Source: Clavelina lepadiformis (taxonomy: Eukaryota > Chordata > Ascidiacea > Aplousobranchia > Clavelinidae). From it: DNA of 64,000 nucleotides. The translations under genes and the position numbers were made by a program. The stretch's first letter is position 1; each line of letters starts with the position of its first letter. The notes beneath the pieces were generated by a model that saw only the letters and a list, made by a program, of their open reading frames with translations, searched no databases and had not been told where the DNA came from. The DNA lies in the NCBI RefSeq assembly GCF_947623445.1, contig NC_135241.1:3288501-3352500 (forward strand). The letters run 5' to 3'. This document shows positions 50,678-63,786 of this stretch, in pieces.

Positions 50678-53600
50678 TCATTTACAAATAGTCTGTTTTA
50701 TTCGGGCAATTGGACTTTTTGATTTAATAACTTCACGAACCTCTTGTAATTCTCGCCTAGCGGCTTCATACAAGGCTTTCATGCTTTCTTGCTCTTTGGA
50801 AACACTTATGGCTTTTTTGTAGTCCGCTTCTGCGTTTTTGTAATTTTTCAGGGCGTACTTGCACGCGCCAAAAATGTAATGACTTAGCGCTTTAAATGAA
50901 CAACGAAGATTTTGATCCGTTCCGAGGTCTAACGGTAAAAGTTTGTAACCTTTTTCAGCCAGTCTTAAACTTTTCTTGTAATCTTCTACCTTCAGACACC
51001 AATAGCTAACATCGATCATGCACAAGCTTTGATACTTGATTCTAATCTCTTCATCTGTTTTCGTGGATTGCTTGATTTTATCAATTGCATCTTCTCCGAA
51101 AGCGATTATGTCTCTCGCTAGGTCACTAGGCTCATTTTCATCCAGCGAAATGGTAAAAAGTTTTTTAAGGATCTGGAACAAGTCATTAATGTGACAAACT
51201 TTATCAGACTTATCCGCGATGAACGTGCACAGGTTGAGGCCACATTTGCACAGCGTTGCGGCACATCTTAAATTCTTATGTTGAATTAGTCTTTTTGCGG
51301 TCACTGCCACGTAGCCAACTACTTCCTGGCAAAAGTGCTCCGGTGGTTGGAATTCGGTGGCAATTTTGCAGAGATCTTCGGAAAGTTGTGTCTTATCCCC
51401 CTCCAGCTGTAGTAGAATAGCTAAGCGGAGCATATTTAACTTATTGATTAGACGTGGGTAGCCCGATACGTCACAGGTCTTTAGATACTGGTAGATTTCT
51501 TTGCTTTTGTTTTCTTTGAGTTCTGGAAAGTTTTCGTATAGTCTTGCCAAATCTATGTGAAATGTGTAAGATATAATGGTTGATGAAACGAGGTTTTGAC
51601 AGATCTCCGAAGTTTTGCATAAAACGCCCAGGGCTATACTTATCAGACGCTATTTCAGTCGATTTTACAAATATTTAGCTATATATCGTATCAGCGTGCA
51701 AACAGTTTAAAACATTCCACCAAATACCAAAAACATGTCGCCATTACCTTCATTATTACAAGCGAGTTGATCATTGCTTACCATTTATTGTCTTGTAAAT
51801 GCTATTTACTTTCTTTTCTTCACTTAACGCATTGTCAACTTCGCGGAACGTGTAATGCGACTTAAGGAAATATTCTTCCGCCTGTTCTGGTTTCTTCTCC
51901 ATCTCGTAAATCGATCCGAGATTGTTACAGCAAGACCCATAAGCGATAAGCTTCCTACAATTGCTCCCAAATTCTCTCTCCAGTTCCGTTATTGTCTTCT
52001 TGTTGAATTCTATCGATCTTGTGATGTTGTTGGTGCGGTTATAACAGGCTGCAATGCACTCCCAACACGCCGCTTTCGCTTGCAGAAGCCACTTTTTACT
52101 GTCATTCTCATCTGGAAGCATCAGACTTAGAAGTTCCTCCGCGTAAGGCATGACGACACTGTTAACGATCAAGTCGGTCGCACTTCCAGACTTGGAAACA
52201 AGAGCTTGCATCACCCTTGCGCATCTTTCAAAGAAAATAACCCTGGTGGATAATTTGGTCATCTTCACACAAAGGTCTTTTGCGTACTGCATCAATTGCA
52301 GGATTGGCAGCAGGATCTGGTCTGGGTGTTTCTTGTGAACCAATTGAACCACGTTGATTATAGCATGAGCCGTTTTCAGCAATTCATTTTGGGATAGTGA
52401 TATCGTGCTGACTACCTTGCTCAGCCTTTCACAAGCTACGGTTGCTTCTGTGCTATTGTCAATGGACTCTTGAACGGAAGTTATATACTGGTGGACCGTT
52501 GCGTTTTCTGGCAATAATTGGAATAAGTTTAAGCATAGTTATACTTACCGTTTGTTTTGGGTTTAATTTGAAAAATTGTATTTGCATATAAAGTCCGTGT
52601 TTCCCAAACGTAGTTTAACAGAACCCTCCGCCCAAAACGTTTGGGAACCACTAGCCATAATCTATTGTTTTGATATAACTTGAAACTATTGAACTTGGAT
52701 TGTTAATTAAAATTTACACCTTTGTCGTCATCAGTGAAACAATTCTCCAACATTTGCTCGTAATTGTTGGTTTTGTCTACTTCTGCGTTTCGCAAGAGCT
52801 CCTGCTTTTCTGAAAACAAATCCCCAAGCATATACATTGAAATAATTATAGTGGTTTTCGATCACATTGGCCGTCTTTCATTAGGTTCATACGAAGTTCG
52901 AAGCAAAAATACCAGAGCCGGAGTAAATGCAACCATTTTAATTTCAGACTTGTCTAGTAATATTTATGCTCATTCTCAAGGGAGGATAGAGCTAATCTTA
53001 AACAACGCGATTATTGCTTATAATAATGACAGAACTATACGAAGTTGTTCTGTTGAAACCTGTGTTGGTCAGAGAAGTACTCATTGGTTCCACTGGTTCC
53101 ACGACATATGGCCGCGGGAAAGTGGCCGCGAACAAACTCACCGGGGTCAACTGAACGTGACGTAAATTGACCGCAGACAAACTGACTGTGACATAAACTG
53201 GCCGGCGATCAAATTAACCGTCGATAAATTGGCCGGCGATCAAATTAACCGACGACAAATTGGCCGTCAAAAGGTCAAAATTCTAATTCACTATCTAGTC
53301 ACTTCTGTTTATTTCAATAAACGTTTCAATGTGTATTGAAATAAAAAACAATTTTGTTAAAAACAAAGGAAATAGTTACAAACAAATATTTACTTTACAT
53401 ATCATATACTACCGAGTTTAAAATTTTGACCTTTTGACGGCCAATTTGTCGCCGGTTAATTTGATCGCCGGCCAATTTATCGACGGTTAATTTGATCGTC
53501 GGCCAGTTTATGTCACAGTCAGTTTGTCTGCGGTCAATTTACGTCACGTTCAGTTGACCCCGGTGAGTTTGTTCGCGGCCACTTTCCCGCGGCCATATGT

Positions 53601-55411
53601 CGTGCTCCCGGTTCCACTGATGAGGTGTGTGGCATTTGTTCGACATCTGCTCGTTGAATTGCTTGTGCGGAGCCAGTCGGAAGATTGGAAGGATAACTAA
53701 CTCTGTGTCTACTTCCTCGCGGACCTTTATCAGTATAATTCGAAGATTTACAGTTTTACCTAATACGTAGTATACTAAGATAAGATCAACACGGCTTTTT
53801 GGTTATGTATGTGATTTACGAATGACAGGAAGTTTTACAACCAGTTTCATGAAAATATATGTCTGAATAAAAGTTAACCTCAATCCTATCACCTTTTTTG
53901 CGGCATATAATTTCATCTATTGAAACACATTCCTTTTCATCCGGTAAGCCTCGTCTTATGTTTACAAGCTGTAATACAGTGTTCAGCACGCATCTTGCTA
54001 CTTTCGAGTGGTCGATACTTTCCATTTGACTGCGCAGCCTGTCTCTTACAGTCATCATCGCAGGTCGCAGGGCTGGTGAGTGGTTCCAGCATTCTCTCAT
54101 AACGTTTTGAAGCAAAGTTACGATTGTTGCTTCATCTTCTCGGCCTTCTTCACGAAGCTCGGTTAATTTTTCTTGTATCTCAGCCTCATTGAAGCGGATG
54201 CCTTCGATAACGCGAAACACCAGTAGGTTAGGCATCACACGAGCCGATTCGGGGTAGCGTCGCACCAACACAATGTATACAATAACACCAAAGCTGTAGA
54301 CATCCATCGCGGTTGTGACGCGACTTGAATCCGTCGTCAGACGTTCAGGAGCGGCGAATAGAAGTGTGTATTGGTTGCCTTCGTCAGGGTTATCATCATT
54401 CGGACCTTGGTTCGATAGAGTATGCATAGATAACGCGGCACCACCAAAATCGGCAACTTTGCAGTGCAAATCAGAATCCAGGAGGATATTTTGTGGTTTT
54501 AGGTCTCCGTGCGCGATCCGTGTAATTTGAAATAAATTGTGGATGTAAGTGATTGCGTCCGACACTTCATAGCATATTCGTAAAAGAAGGATGACCGATA
54601 TAGTGTCGATGGTTTTGTTGAAAAGCAGGTCATGCAAGGAACCGGCCGCCATATACTTTGTAACCATTCCAATCCATCCTTCCCATTCTACCATGCCTTC
54701 GACTCGCATAACAAAATCGTGGCTGGCGAGATGCACCATCTTTATTTCCTTTAAAAACCTAAGAGAACATTTGTGCTTTATTCTGAGTGGTCCAGACCGC
54801 CTTTTTACCAGTTTTCCACCACTGAAGATTAGACCACCTCAACAATTCTCATCGACTTAAAGCCTAGTATCAGCATACTTCTTGCGTGAGGCTTCTATTT
54901 CCTGTTGAGATCCTTGTAAGGGTTGACACTTCACAGCCAATCTGCCATGCACTCTGTGGTAACCAACAAGTACGGTACCAAAGTTGCCTCGTCCGAGTAT
55001 GCTATCCTCAGCCTTGCATAGTATTTCGGATGCTTGAAATTCTTTCACGTCGTCCCGGGCTAGCAGAGCCTGTTGTCGGCAAACATATGACAATTTTATG
55101 GTTTGTGATCTTTTTCATGACTTTTGCAATTGCGATCGTTATCTAATTCGTGTATGCATTAACTCTTTTGAAGTCAAGCAAAGAATTGCACACTCACATA
55201 AGGATTGAGTTTTGAGAGATTCGTATGTCATAACTCTTTCTCATGTGGGCCTGTACATGGGTACATTTCTTTGCTTGACCACTCTTTTGTTTATGTATAG
55301 TTCATGCAAGCCTTTATAAAAGCAGAAACTTTCAAAGCTTTAAATGGGATAAGAATCGTTAAAAGTTATATGAACTGTATGAGATCGTTTACTCACCTCA
55401 GCATCGTTCAT
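50678..55411 (-). pseudogene. kinase-TPR copy 5, disrupted by a MITE in exon 4
   Basis: Exons: 55397-55411, 54879-55069, 53893-54758, exon 4 split across 53060-53724, then 52720-52809, 51782-52507, 50678-51552. A 514-bp MITE sits inside linker exon 4. Reading from the kinase side, the frame enters the element and meets a stop after about 20 codons, which would release a kinase lacking the TPR part unless the element is spliced out. Exon 3 also has one extra Leu codon (NTVLQLVN versus NTVQLVN). All other exons match copies 4 and 6, so the insertion is younger than the amplification of units 4-6. Confidence 0.85.
53086..53619. mobile_element. long-TIR MITE (Mutator-like by structure) with 10-bp target duplication
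   Basis: Comparison with the uninterrupted exon in unit 4 fixes the insertion exactly: GGTTCCACTG occurs once in unit 4 and at both ends here (53086-53095 and 53610-53619). The element is 53096-53609. Its arms (about 53100-53283 and 53424-53604) are inverted repeats of about 180 bp, beginning CACGACATATGGCCGCGGG, that differ at only a few positions. Each arm contains internal repeats alternating ATTAACCG and AAATTGGCCG. A target duplication of 9-10 bp and very long TIRs suggest a Mutator-like family; no coding capacity. Confidence 0.85.
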
Positions 55412-56228
55412 AACGCCTGTCTCTAGCTGGCGAGTTGTTCGCTATTATAATCAGTTTATCTAGGCTTAAACTAGAATGTACATAAACATTTATGCCTTGT
55501 GCCTCATTTGCCAAACAATGCTTTCTAATTTTACCGTCATTGTTTTCCAACACCTGACTATAATTGAGTAAATGCTAAACAATATGCGCCACGCATTAGA
55601 ATTACATGCTTTATATTTGCCGTCTCATACTTAAAGTTGTTACTGGAAAGCCTTGTACGCAGTTTTATATGCCCTAAGGCAGTAGCTAACATTTTTGGAA
55701 ATGCTTTGGTGTGCGTCAATTTAGGTTTAAAGCGTTAGGTAATTTGTTGTTCAACATTAAGGTGTGGTTGTATTTAGAGCGTTGGCACGTTGGCCATAAC
55801 TTTTATACAAACACTTTGCAAATAACTTTTGTTCTATAAAATGCCAAGATATTTTCAATTTTATTGTGGCTGCTTCAATTAGGCTACTTATTATCACGAT
55901 AAAGCCAATTCCTACAAAATGGGCCTTGGGGGAAATTTGAAAACAAACTGTCTACAAACACTTTCAATTTATTAATGATACATTTCAGAATTTAAAACAA
56001 TTGCACAATACCTGTACTTAAGGTTTCGCATATAGTAGTTTAATTATGGCAGATTGTTTTTTCTGGAAAGTCTTTTTTCCACTGAAGCCTTTAATCTGAA
56101 ATGAAAATGATGCTCTGTTTCGCCACCTACCGGCGATATCGCAATAAACATTAACATTGCTCATTTTCAGTTGTCTGCAACGGAAACAATCGCTTTAGTC
56201 AAAACAACCTGTTTTAATTCATCCGATA
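55412..56228. other. 5' flank of kinase-TPR copy 5
   Basis: Same as 38136-38952; nothing further seen. Confidence 0.4.
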
Positions 56229-57835
56229 TCACGTTTTTAAACGTCGTTGCATTACTTTCGTGTTACTTCTCACGAAGTCATGCGGCACTCCGCACCAAGT
56301 CCATTTCTGAGCCGATTTTGGCAAAAATATACACAGCCAGTGACTGAAGAAAGGATGAACAAATCGAGGATCTACGTCTTTACGGCTACGCTGTCCACCT
56401 AAATCAGCATTGATTTCATTTTTTTCAATTTAGAGCACGTAGTACCCTATATCTAGGCCACGCCTCGGCCAGCGTCACAATGCGTAAGAAGAGTTACGTA
56501 CATTTCTACTGCTAAGAATGAAAAAAGCAACTTTGTTTACGATGCCAGGGAAATACGTACATGTCACGAAGCTAGTCAGCAACCCCACGACGATCGTGAA
56601 GGTAAATCCCCACGCTGAAAGGTACCAAAAAGACATCGAGTATATCTCCACCACTGCCGGCACAGTTCCGGTGGTGCTGCTCTGATGAGTTGACATTGCC
56701 GTTGAATGTGACGCGAGCGGTGTTGTTGCGTTGCTGGGCAACGACGTTTCTGTCATTGGGCACATGTCTGTTCGCAATGGAAGAAAGCCTTGAAATTGCT
56801 CAATGTACCAACTGTAGTCCAAAGCACCGGTAAAAACCCACGCATTCATTGCGACACCGACAAGTAAACCAACAATCGCTCCCTGCGGAAGACAATATTT
56901 AGTGGGTAAGTTTTAAAACTTAAGCTGATCTTCCATTAAGACATGTACTAAAAAGTATAACCATCGAACTTAGCAAAGGTAACACGTAGTAGTTATACCC
57001 ACCGCAGGATTGGCGCAAGGGAATAGAATTCCGAGTGTGAATAAGCCTAACATAGGCCCGCCTAGCAAGCCATGAATTGCAAAGGCTGCCTTTAAAAGTC
57101 CTTCAAGTCGGGATGTTAGAAATGCGAATAAGATGCCCAAAATTCCATAGAATACAACAGATCCTAAAACCAAACTTTTAATATCTAATCTCTGTTCTAT
57201 AAATTTCCGTGTAAACGTGCAATAGCGAGCTCTAGCGGTAATAGATTTTGACTTAATTTTGAACACTTACGTAATAGATGGCGCAAGAAAGTTATAAAGT
57301 ATGTACCTCTTGCTATCCAGGTTGACCTTTCTTCACTGAAATCCCACCAAGGAGAAAAAATATCCGTTACTGCGTAATGCGTAAACATCCCCCGGTGTTC
57401 CCAGCACTAAGGTGCCCGTTACAACACTTACAGATAATGATAGGCCCACTGGGTAGGGACTGAGTGACCTATAACATAGAAGGGGTAGCCTGTACATGAT
57501 TGTCAACAGGGTAAGGCATCCTAAAGGTGTTTTCAATGTAAAAGTTGTAAATTTCTCATGTCAATGTCACAAAAATTGGCCTGCGAATTCGATACGGATG
57601 TAATACGCTGTTATTGCGTCACATTATTTTTGTCTTGAAAGTGTTTTCCTATTTTGAAACAATGAAAACAATCGACCTACCTTCCACCAATGAGAAATTC
57701 ATCACGGTCTTCTTTCTTTCTGTCTTTGTAGAAGTAAAGGCAACCAATCAGCGTTGACACAAGAAACATCAACGCAAAAACAACGTAATCACCAGCAGAA
57801 AATGTTCTTCGCGTAAAGTCAGGAGCAAAATCCAT
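56229..57835 (-). pseudogene. SLC5 gene B copy with internal deletion (unit 6)
   Basis: Indistinguishable by eye from the unit 4 copy; exon 1 at 57681-57835. Confidence 0.9.
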
Positions 57836-59578
57836 TGTGCATTGGAGAAATGTTTCAATCAACTATAACTATACACTAGCTTAACACTTGTGTATAATCT
57901 AGCGAGAATAGCTGTTTATATATTTTTATCTTGACTCCACAAGTTACCATAGTCTTTTCCTGTATAAGCGGTCGATAAACCGGTTGGCAGTTTTTATTGA
58001 CTTGTTCTATGCCTATGGTAACTTCTTTAATATTGACTTTCTAGTTTCTAACTTCATGTCGCCAATGCTACTAAATTTTACCTGTTTCCCAAAGCTCCAG
58101 CAAGTCAAGTAAACTGTACGCATAACGAAATCAAGGCCGAGTGCTCATTCACGCGAAGATTGTCGAGAAAAAGTCATAAACTGAACGTAGTATTAGCAAT
58201 TCAGCCGCTTTAAATATAAAGTCGCTATCGATCCAATTCTCTGCAATCTACTGTACAGCCATGCTGATTAAATGCGAACACAATTTGAATACGATGTTTA
58301 CTTTAGAGATATACGGATACAGCCGCGCGTTTGTGTGTTGACTGTAATAGCTGAGCTCTAGTTCTAGAATAGTTTCTTCACGTTACCACTAGCCCCATTT
58401 ATACACCTTTTATGGCTGCTAGCAGTTCCCCAAATTTTAAGCGTAAAGGTTTGTTGTATTCCGGTCGCTTGCACGCACGGTAAACGTCGGGAAACAGCGA
58501 TCAGGTCATGCGTGTGCAGCCGCATTATTTCGTGCGTAACTCTGCTGTTATGCTTACAAACAGATTTTCAAAAGCAACACCTCAAGTGCGATAGTCAGAA
58601 AACCTTTTTGTTTGTCGACTTCAGTTTTATCTTTTAACTGTTTTTAGTGAATTTGATAAACTTACCTTTATTGTTACTTCTGTTGTTATCACATATTATG
58701 CTGTTTGTGGGGTATGCTTGTGATAAGGATTTTTAGTGTCACAGTTGGCCGAGAAAGGTAAAGGAATACTGCAAAACCTGTGTGTCTTAATTTCTTAAAG
58801 AACTTACATTAAAGGTTACGTCCATATTGCATGAGTGCATTGGTGATAAAGTATATTTATTCCAGCAATCACTTTCATGATTACTTTCTTTCATTAGATT
58901 CATTCACAGATACGTTATTTACATGTAAGCTATCGTTTATACACTATTTTCTATTCTTTTTTATGTAGTGAAATGCATAAACTGGTAGTTTATTAATGTT
59001 CCATCAAATGCCAATATGAAGGTAAACAGCTACTAAAAACGAACGTTTAAAAATTTCTTTCCGTTTCAGAGAACTAATTACAACGGAAATTTACGACACC
59101 TTAATACGTGTTATACTGTTGGCTGCTAAAGTTTCCCAAAATAACTTCCGAAACTCCAGCCAGGTACTGTAAAACGAAGAATTAAAGTTTCGGTGGAATC
59201 TTCACCTAAGGCGATACCTGCTGGTTAGTTCTCTGAAGTCATGCTGGTGCAATATTTATTTAAATGAGTGTAAGGGTTTACCAAGTCTGAATTTATGTAA
59301 ATTTTAAGTGAATGTAAGTAGGCGAATAGAGCAATACATTATGCTGTTATTGCTTGACATCGAGGCATTAAATATATTCGTGCTCACGATAAAGCTCGCA
59401 ACATATTAGTATGACGTTATGTATATAAGATTATATACGTACACACAAGGCATTGAAAACAAGACTAATACAAGGTGAAAATGTGCTCAACAGAACATGA
59501 TGCAGTCATTTGTTTGGTCGTAACCATGCGCTGACAAACAAATGATTTGCTGTAATCACCAAAATTATTATTGGCTTG
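57836..59578. other. hybrid spacer, unit 6
   Basis: Same beta-to-alpha hybrid as units 4 and 5. No exon found. Confidence 0.5.
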
Positions 59579-62500
59579 TCATTTACAAATAGTCTGTTTT
59601 ATTCGGGCAATTGGACTTTTTGATTTAATAACTTCACGAACCTCTTGTAATTCTCGCCTAGCGGCTTCATACAAGGCTTTCATGCTTTCTTGCTCTTTGG
59701 AAACACTTATGGCTTTTTTGTAGTCCGCTTCTGCGTTTTTGTAATTTTTCAGGGCGTACTTGCACGCGCCAAAAATGTAATGACTTAGCGCTTTAAATGA
59801 ACAACGAAGATTTTGATCCGTTCCGAGGTCTAACGGTAAAAGTTTGTAACCTTTTTCAGCCAGTCTTAAACTTTTCTTGTAATCTTCTACCTTCAGACAC
59901 CAATAGCTAACATCGATCATGCACAAGCTTTGATACTTGATTCTAATCTCTTCATCTGTTTTCGTGGATTGCTTGATTTTATCAATTGCATCTTCTCCGA
60001 AAGCGATTATGTCTCTCGCTAGGTCACTAGGCTCATTTTCATCCAGCGAAATGGTAAAAAGTTTTTTAAGGATCTGGAACAAGTCATTAATGTGACAAAC
60101 TTTATCAGACTTATCCGCGATGAACGTGCACAGGTTGAGGCCACATTTGCACAGCGTTGCGGCACATCTTAAATTCTTATGTTGAATTAGTCTTTTTGCG
60201 GTCACTGCCACGTAGCCAACTACTTCCTGGCAAAAGTGCTCCGGTGGTTGGAATTCGGTGGCAATTTTGCAGAGATCTTCGGAAAGTTGTGTCTTATCCC
60301 CCTCCAGCTGTAGTAGAATAGCTAAGCGGAGCATATTTAACTTATTGATTAGACGTGGGTAGCCCGATACGTCACAGGTCTTTAGATACTGGTAGATTTC
60401 TTTGCTTTTGTTTTCTTTGAGTTCTGGAAAGTTTTCGTATAGTCTTGCCAAATCTATGTGAAATGTGTAAGATATAATGGTTGATGAAACGAGGTTTTGA
60501 CAGATCTCCGAAGTTTTGCATAAAACGCCCAGGGCTATACTTATCAGACGCTATTTCAGTCGATTTTACAAATATTTAGCTATATATCGTATCAGCGTGC
60601 AAACAGTTTAAAACATTCCACCAAATACCAAAAACATGTCGCCATTACCTTCATTATTACAAGCGAGTTGATCATTGCTTACCATTTATTGTCTTGTAAA
60701 TGCTATTTACTTTCTTTTCTTCACTTAACGCATTGTCAACTTCGCGGAACGTGTAATGCGACTTAAGGAAATATTCTTCCGCCTGTTCTGGTTTCTTCTC
60801 CATCTCGTAAATCGATCCGAGATTGTTACAGCAAGACCCATAAGCGATAAGCTTCCTACAATTGCTCCCAAATTCTCTCTCCAGTTCCGTTATTGTCTTC
60901 TTGTTGAATTCTATCGATCTTGTGATGTTGTTGGTGCGGTTATAACAGGCTGCAATGCACTCCCAACACGCCGCTTTCGCTTGCAGAAGCCACTTTTTAC
61001 TGTCATTCTCATCTGGAAGCATCAGACTTAGAAGTTCCTCCGCGTAAGGCATGACGACACTGTTAACGATCAAGTCGGTCGCACTTCCAGACTTGGAAAC
61101 AAGAGCTTGCATCACCCTTGCGCATCTTTCAAAGAAAATAACCCTGGTGGATAATTTGGTCATCTTCACACAAAGGTCTTTTGCGTACTGCATCAATTGC
61201 AGGATTGGCAGCAGGATCTGGTCTGGGTGTTTCTTGTGAACCAATTGAACCACGTTGATTATAGCATGAGCCGTTTTCAGCAATTCATTTTGGGATAGTG
61301 ATATCGTGCTGACTACCTTGCTCAGCCTTTCACAAGCTACGGTTGCTTCTGTGCTATTGTCAATGGACTCTTGAACGGAAGTTATATACTGGTGGACCGT
61401 TGCGTTTTCTGGCAATAATTGGAATAAGTTTAAGCATAGTTATACTTACCGTTTTGTTTTGGGTTTAATTTGAAAAATTGTATTTGCATATAAAGTCCGT
61501 GTTTCCCAAACGTAGTTTAACAGAACCCTCCGCCCAAAACGTTTGGGAACCACTAGCCATAATCTATTGTTTTGATATAACTTGAAACTATTGAACTTGG
61601 ATTGTTAATTAAAATTTACACCTTTGTCGTCATCAGTGAAACAATTCTCCAACATTTGCTCGTAATTGTTGGTTTTGTCTACTTCTGCGTTTCGCAAGAG
61701 CTCCTGCTTTTCTGAAAACAAATCCCCAAGCATATACATTGAAATAATTATAGTGGTTTTCGATCACATTGGCCGTCTTTCATTAGGTTCATACGAAGTT
61801 CGAAGCAAAAATACCAGAGCCGGAGTAAATGCAACCATTTTAATTTCAGACTTGTCTAGTAATATTTATGCTCATTCTCAAGGGAGGATAGAGCTAATCT
61901 TAAACAACGCGATTATTGCTTATAATAATGACAGAACTATACGAAGTTGTTCTGTTGAAACCTGTGTTGGTCAGAGAAGTACTCATTGGTTCCACTGATG
62001 AGGTGTGTGGCATTTGTTCGACATCTGCTCGTTGAATTGCTTGTGCGGAGCCAGTCGGAAGATTGGAAGGATAACTAACTCTGTGTCTACTTCCTCGCGG
62101 ACCTTTATCAGTATAATTCGAAGATTTACAGTTTTACCTAATACGTAGTATACTAAGATAAGATCAACACGGCTTTTTGGTTATGTATGTGATTTACGAA
62201 TGACAGGAAGTTTTACAACCAGTTTCATGAAAATATATGTCTGAATAAAAGTTAACCTCAATCCTATCACCTTTTTTGCGGCATATAATTTCATCTATTG
62301 AAACACATTCCTTTTCATCCGGTAAGCCTCGTCTTATGTTTACAAGCTGTACAGTGTTCAGCACGCATCTTGCTACTTTCGAGTGGTCGATACTTTCCAT
62401 TTGACTGCGCAGCCTGTCTCTTACAGTCATCATCGCAGGTCGCAGGGCTGGTGAGTGGTTCCAGCATTCTCTCATAACGTTTTGAAGCAAAGTTACGATT

Positions 62501-63786
62501 GTTGCTTCATCTTCTCGGCCTTCTTCACGAAGCTCGGTTAATTTTTCTTGTATCTCAGCCTCATTGAAGCGGATGCCTTCGATAACGCGAAACACCAGTA
62601 GGTTAGGCATCACACGAGCCGATTCGGGGTAGCGTCGCACCAACACAATGTATACAATAACACCAAAGCTGTAGACATCCATCGCGGTTGTGACGCGACT
62701 TGAATCCGTCGTCAGACGTTCAGGAGCGGCGAATAGAAGTGTGTATTGGTTGCCTTCGTCAGGGTTATCATCATTCGGACCTTGGTTCGATAGAGTATGC
62801 ATAGATAACGCGGCACCACCAAAATCGGCAACTTTGCAGTGCAAATCAGAATCCAGGAGGATATTTTGTGGTTTTAGGTCTCCGTGCGCGATCCGTGTAA
62901 TTTGAAATAAATTGTGGATGTAAGTGATTGCGTCCGACACTTCATAGCATATTCGTAAAAGAAGGATGACCGATATAGTGTCGATGGTTTTGTTGAAAAG
63001 CAGGTCATGCAAGGAACCGGCCGCCATATACTTTGTAACCATTCCAATCCATCCTTCCCATTCTACCATGCCTTCGACTCGCATAACAAAATCGTGGCTG
63101 GCGAGATGCACCATCTTTATTTCCTTTAAAAACCTAAGAGAACATTTGTGCTTTATTCTGAGTGGTCCAGACCGCCTTTTTACCAGTTTTCCACCACTGA
63201 AGATTAGACCACCTCAACAATTCTCATCGACTTAAAGCCTAGTATCAGCATACTTCTTGCGTGAGGCTTCTATTTCCTGTTGAGATCCTTGTAAGGGTTG
63301 ACACTTCACAGCCAATCTGCCATGCACTCTGTGGTAACCAACAAGTACGGTACCAAAGTTGCCTCGTCCGAGTATGCTATCCTCAGCCTTGCATAGTATT
63401 TCGGATGCTTGAAATTCTTTCACGTCGTCCCGGGCTAGCAGAGCCTGTTGTCGGCAAACATATGACAATTTTATGGTTTGTGATCTTTTTCATGACTTTT
63501 GCAATTGCGATCGTTATCTAATTCGTGTATGCATTAACTCTTTTGAAGTCAAGCAAAGAATTGCACACTCACATAAGGATTGAGTTTTGAGAGATTCGTA
63601 TGTCATAACTCTTTCTCATGTGGGCCTGTACATGGGTACATTTCTTTGCTTGACCACTCTTTTGTTTATGTATAGTTCATGCAAGCCTTTATAAAAGCAG
63701 AAACTTTCAAAGCTTTAAATGGGATAAGAATCGTTAAAAGTTATATGAACTGTATGAGATCGTTTACTCACCTCAGCATCGTTCAT
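59579..63786 (-). CDS. kinase-TPR fusion protein, copy 6
   Basis: Exons: 63772-63786, 63254-63444, 62271-63133, 61962-62102, 61622-61711, 60683-61408, 59579-60453; 966 aa. The predicted protein of the large exons is identical to copy 4, and linker exon 4 is uninterrupted, unlike copy 5. It shows the pre-insertion state of the MITE site. Confidence 0.88.

Larger units (their letters stand above)
47256..56156. repeat. tandem array unit 5 (8901 bp, carries a MITE)
   Basis: Identical layout to unit 4. The length excess comes from a 514-bp MITE with its target duplication, a 3-bp insertion in kinase exon 3 and a 1-bp deletion in intron 5. Confidence 0.92.

Noticed and set aside
52998-53180. Sixty-codon frame running from linker exon 4 into the MITE
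   Set aside because: It is read-through of exon sequence into the transposon arm, not a gene.
53096-53609. CRISPR-like or satellite repeats because of regularly spaced AAATTGGCCG motifs
   Set aside because: The repeats are confined to the arms of one inverted-repeat transposon and have no unique spacers.
62690-63521. Plus-strand frames of 71-89 codons opposite the kinase exons, repeated in every unit
   Set aside because: They are antisense shadows: they follow the kinase exons exactly, lack splice sites and change with silent kinase positions.
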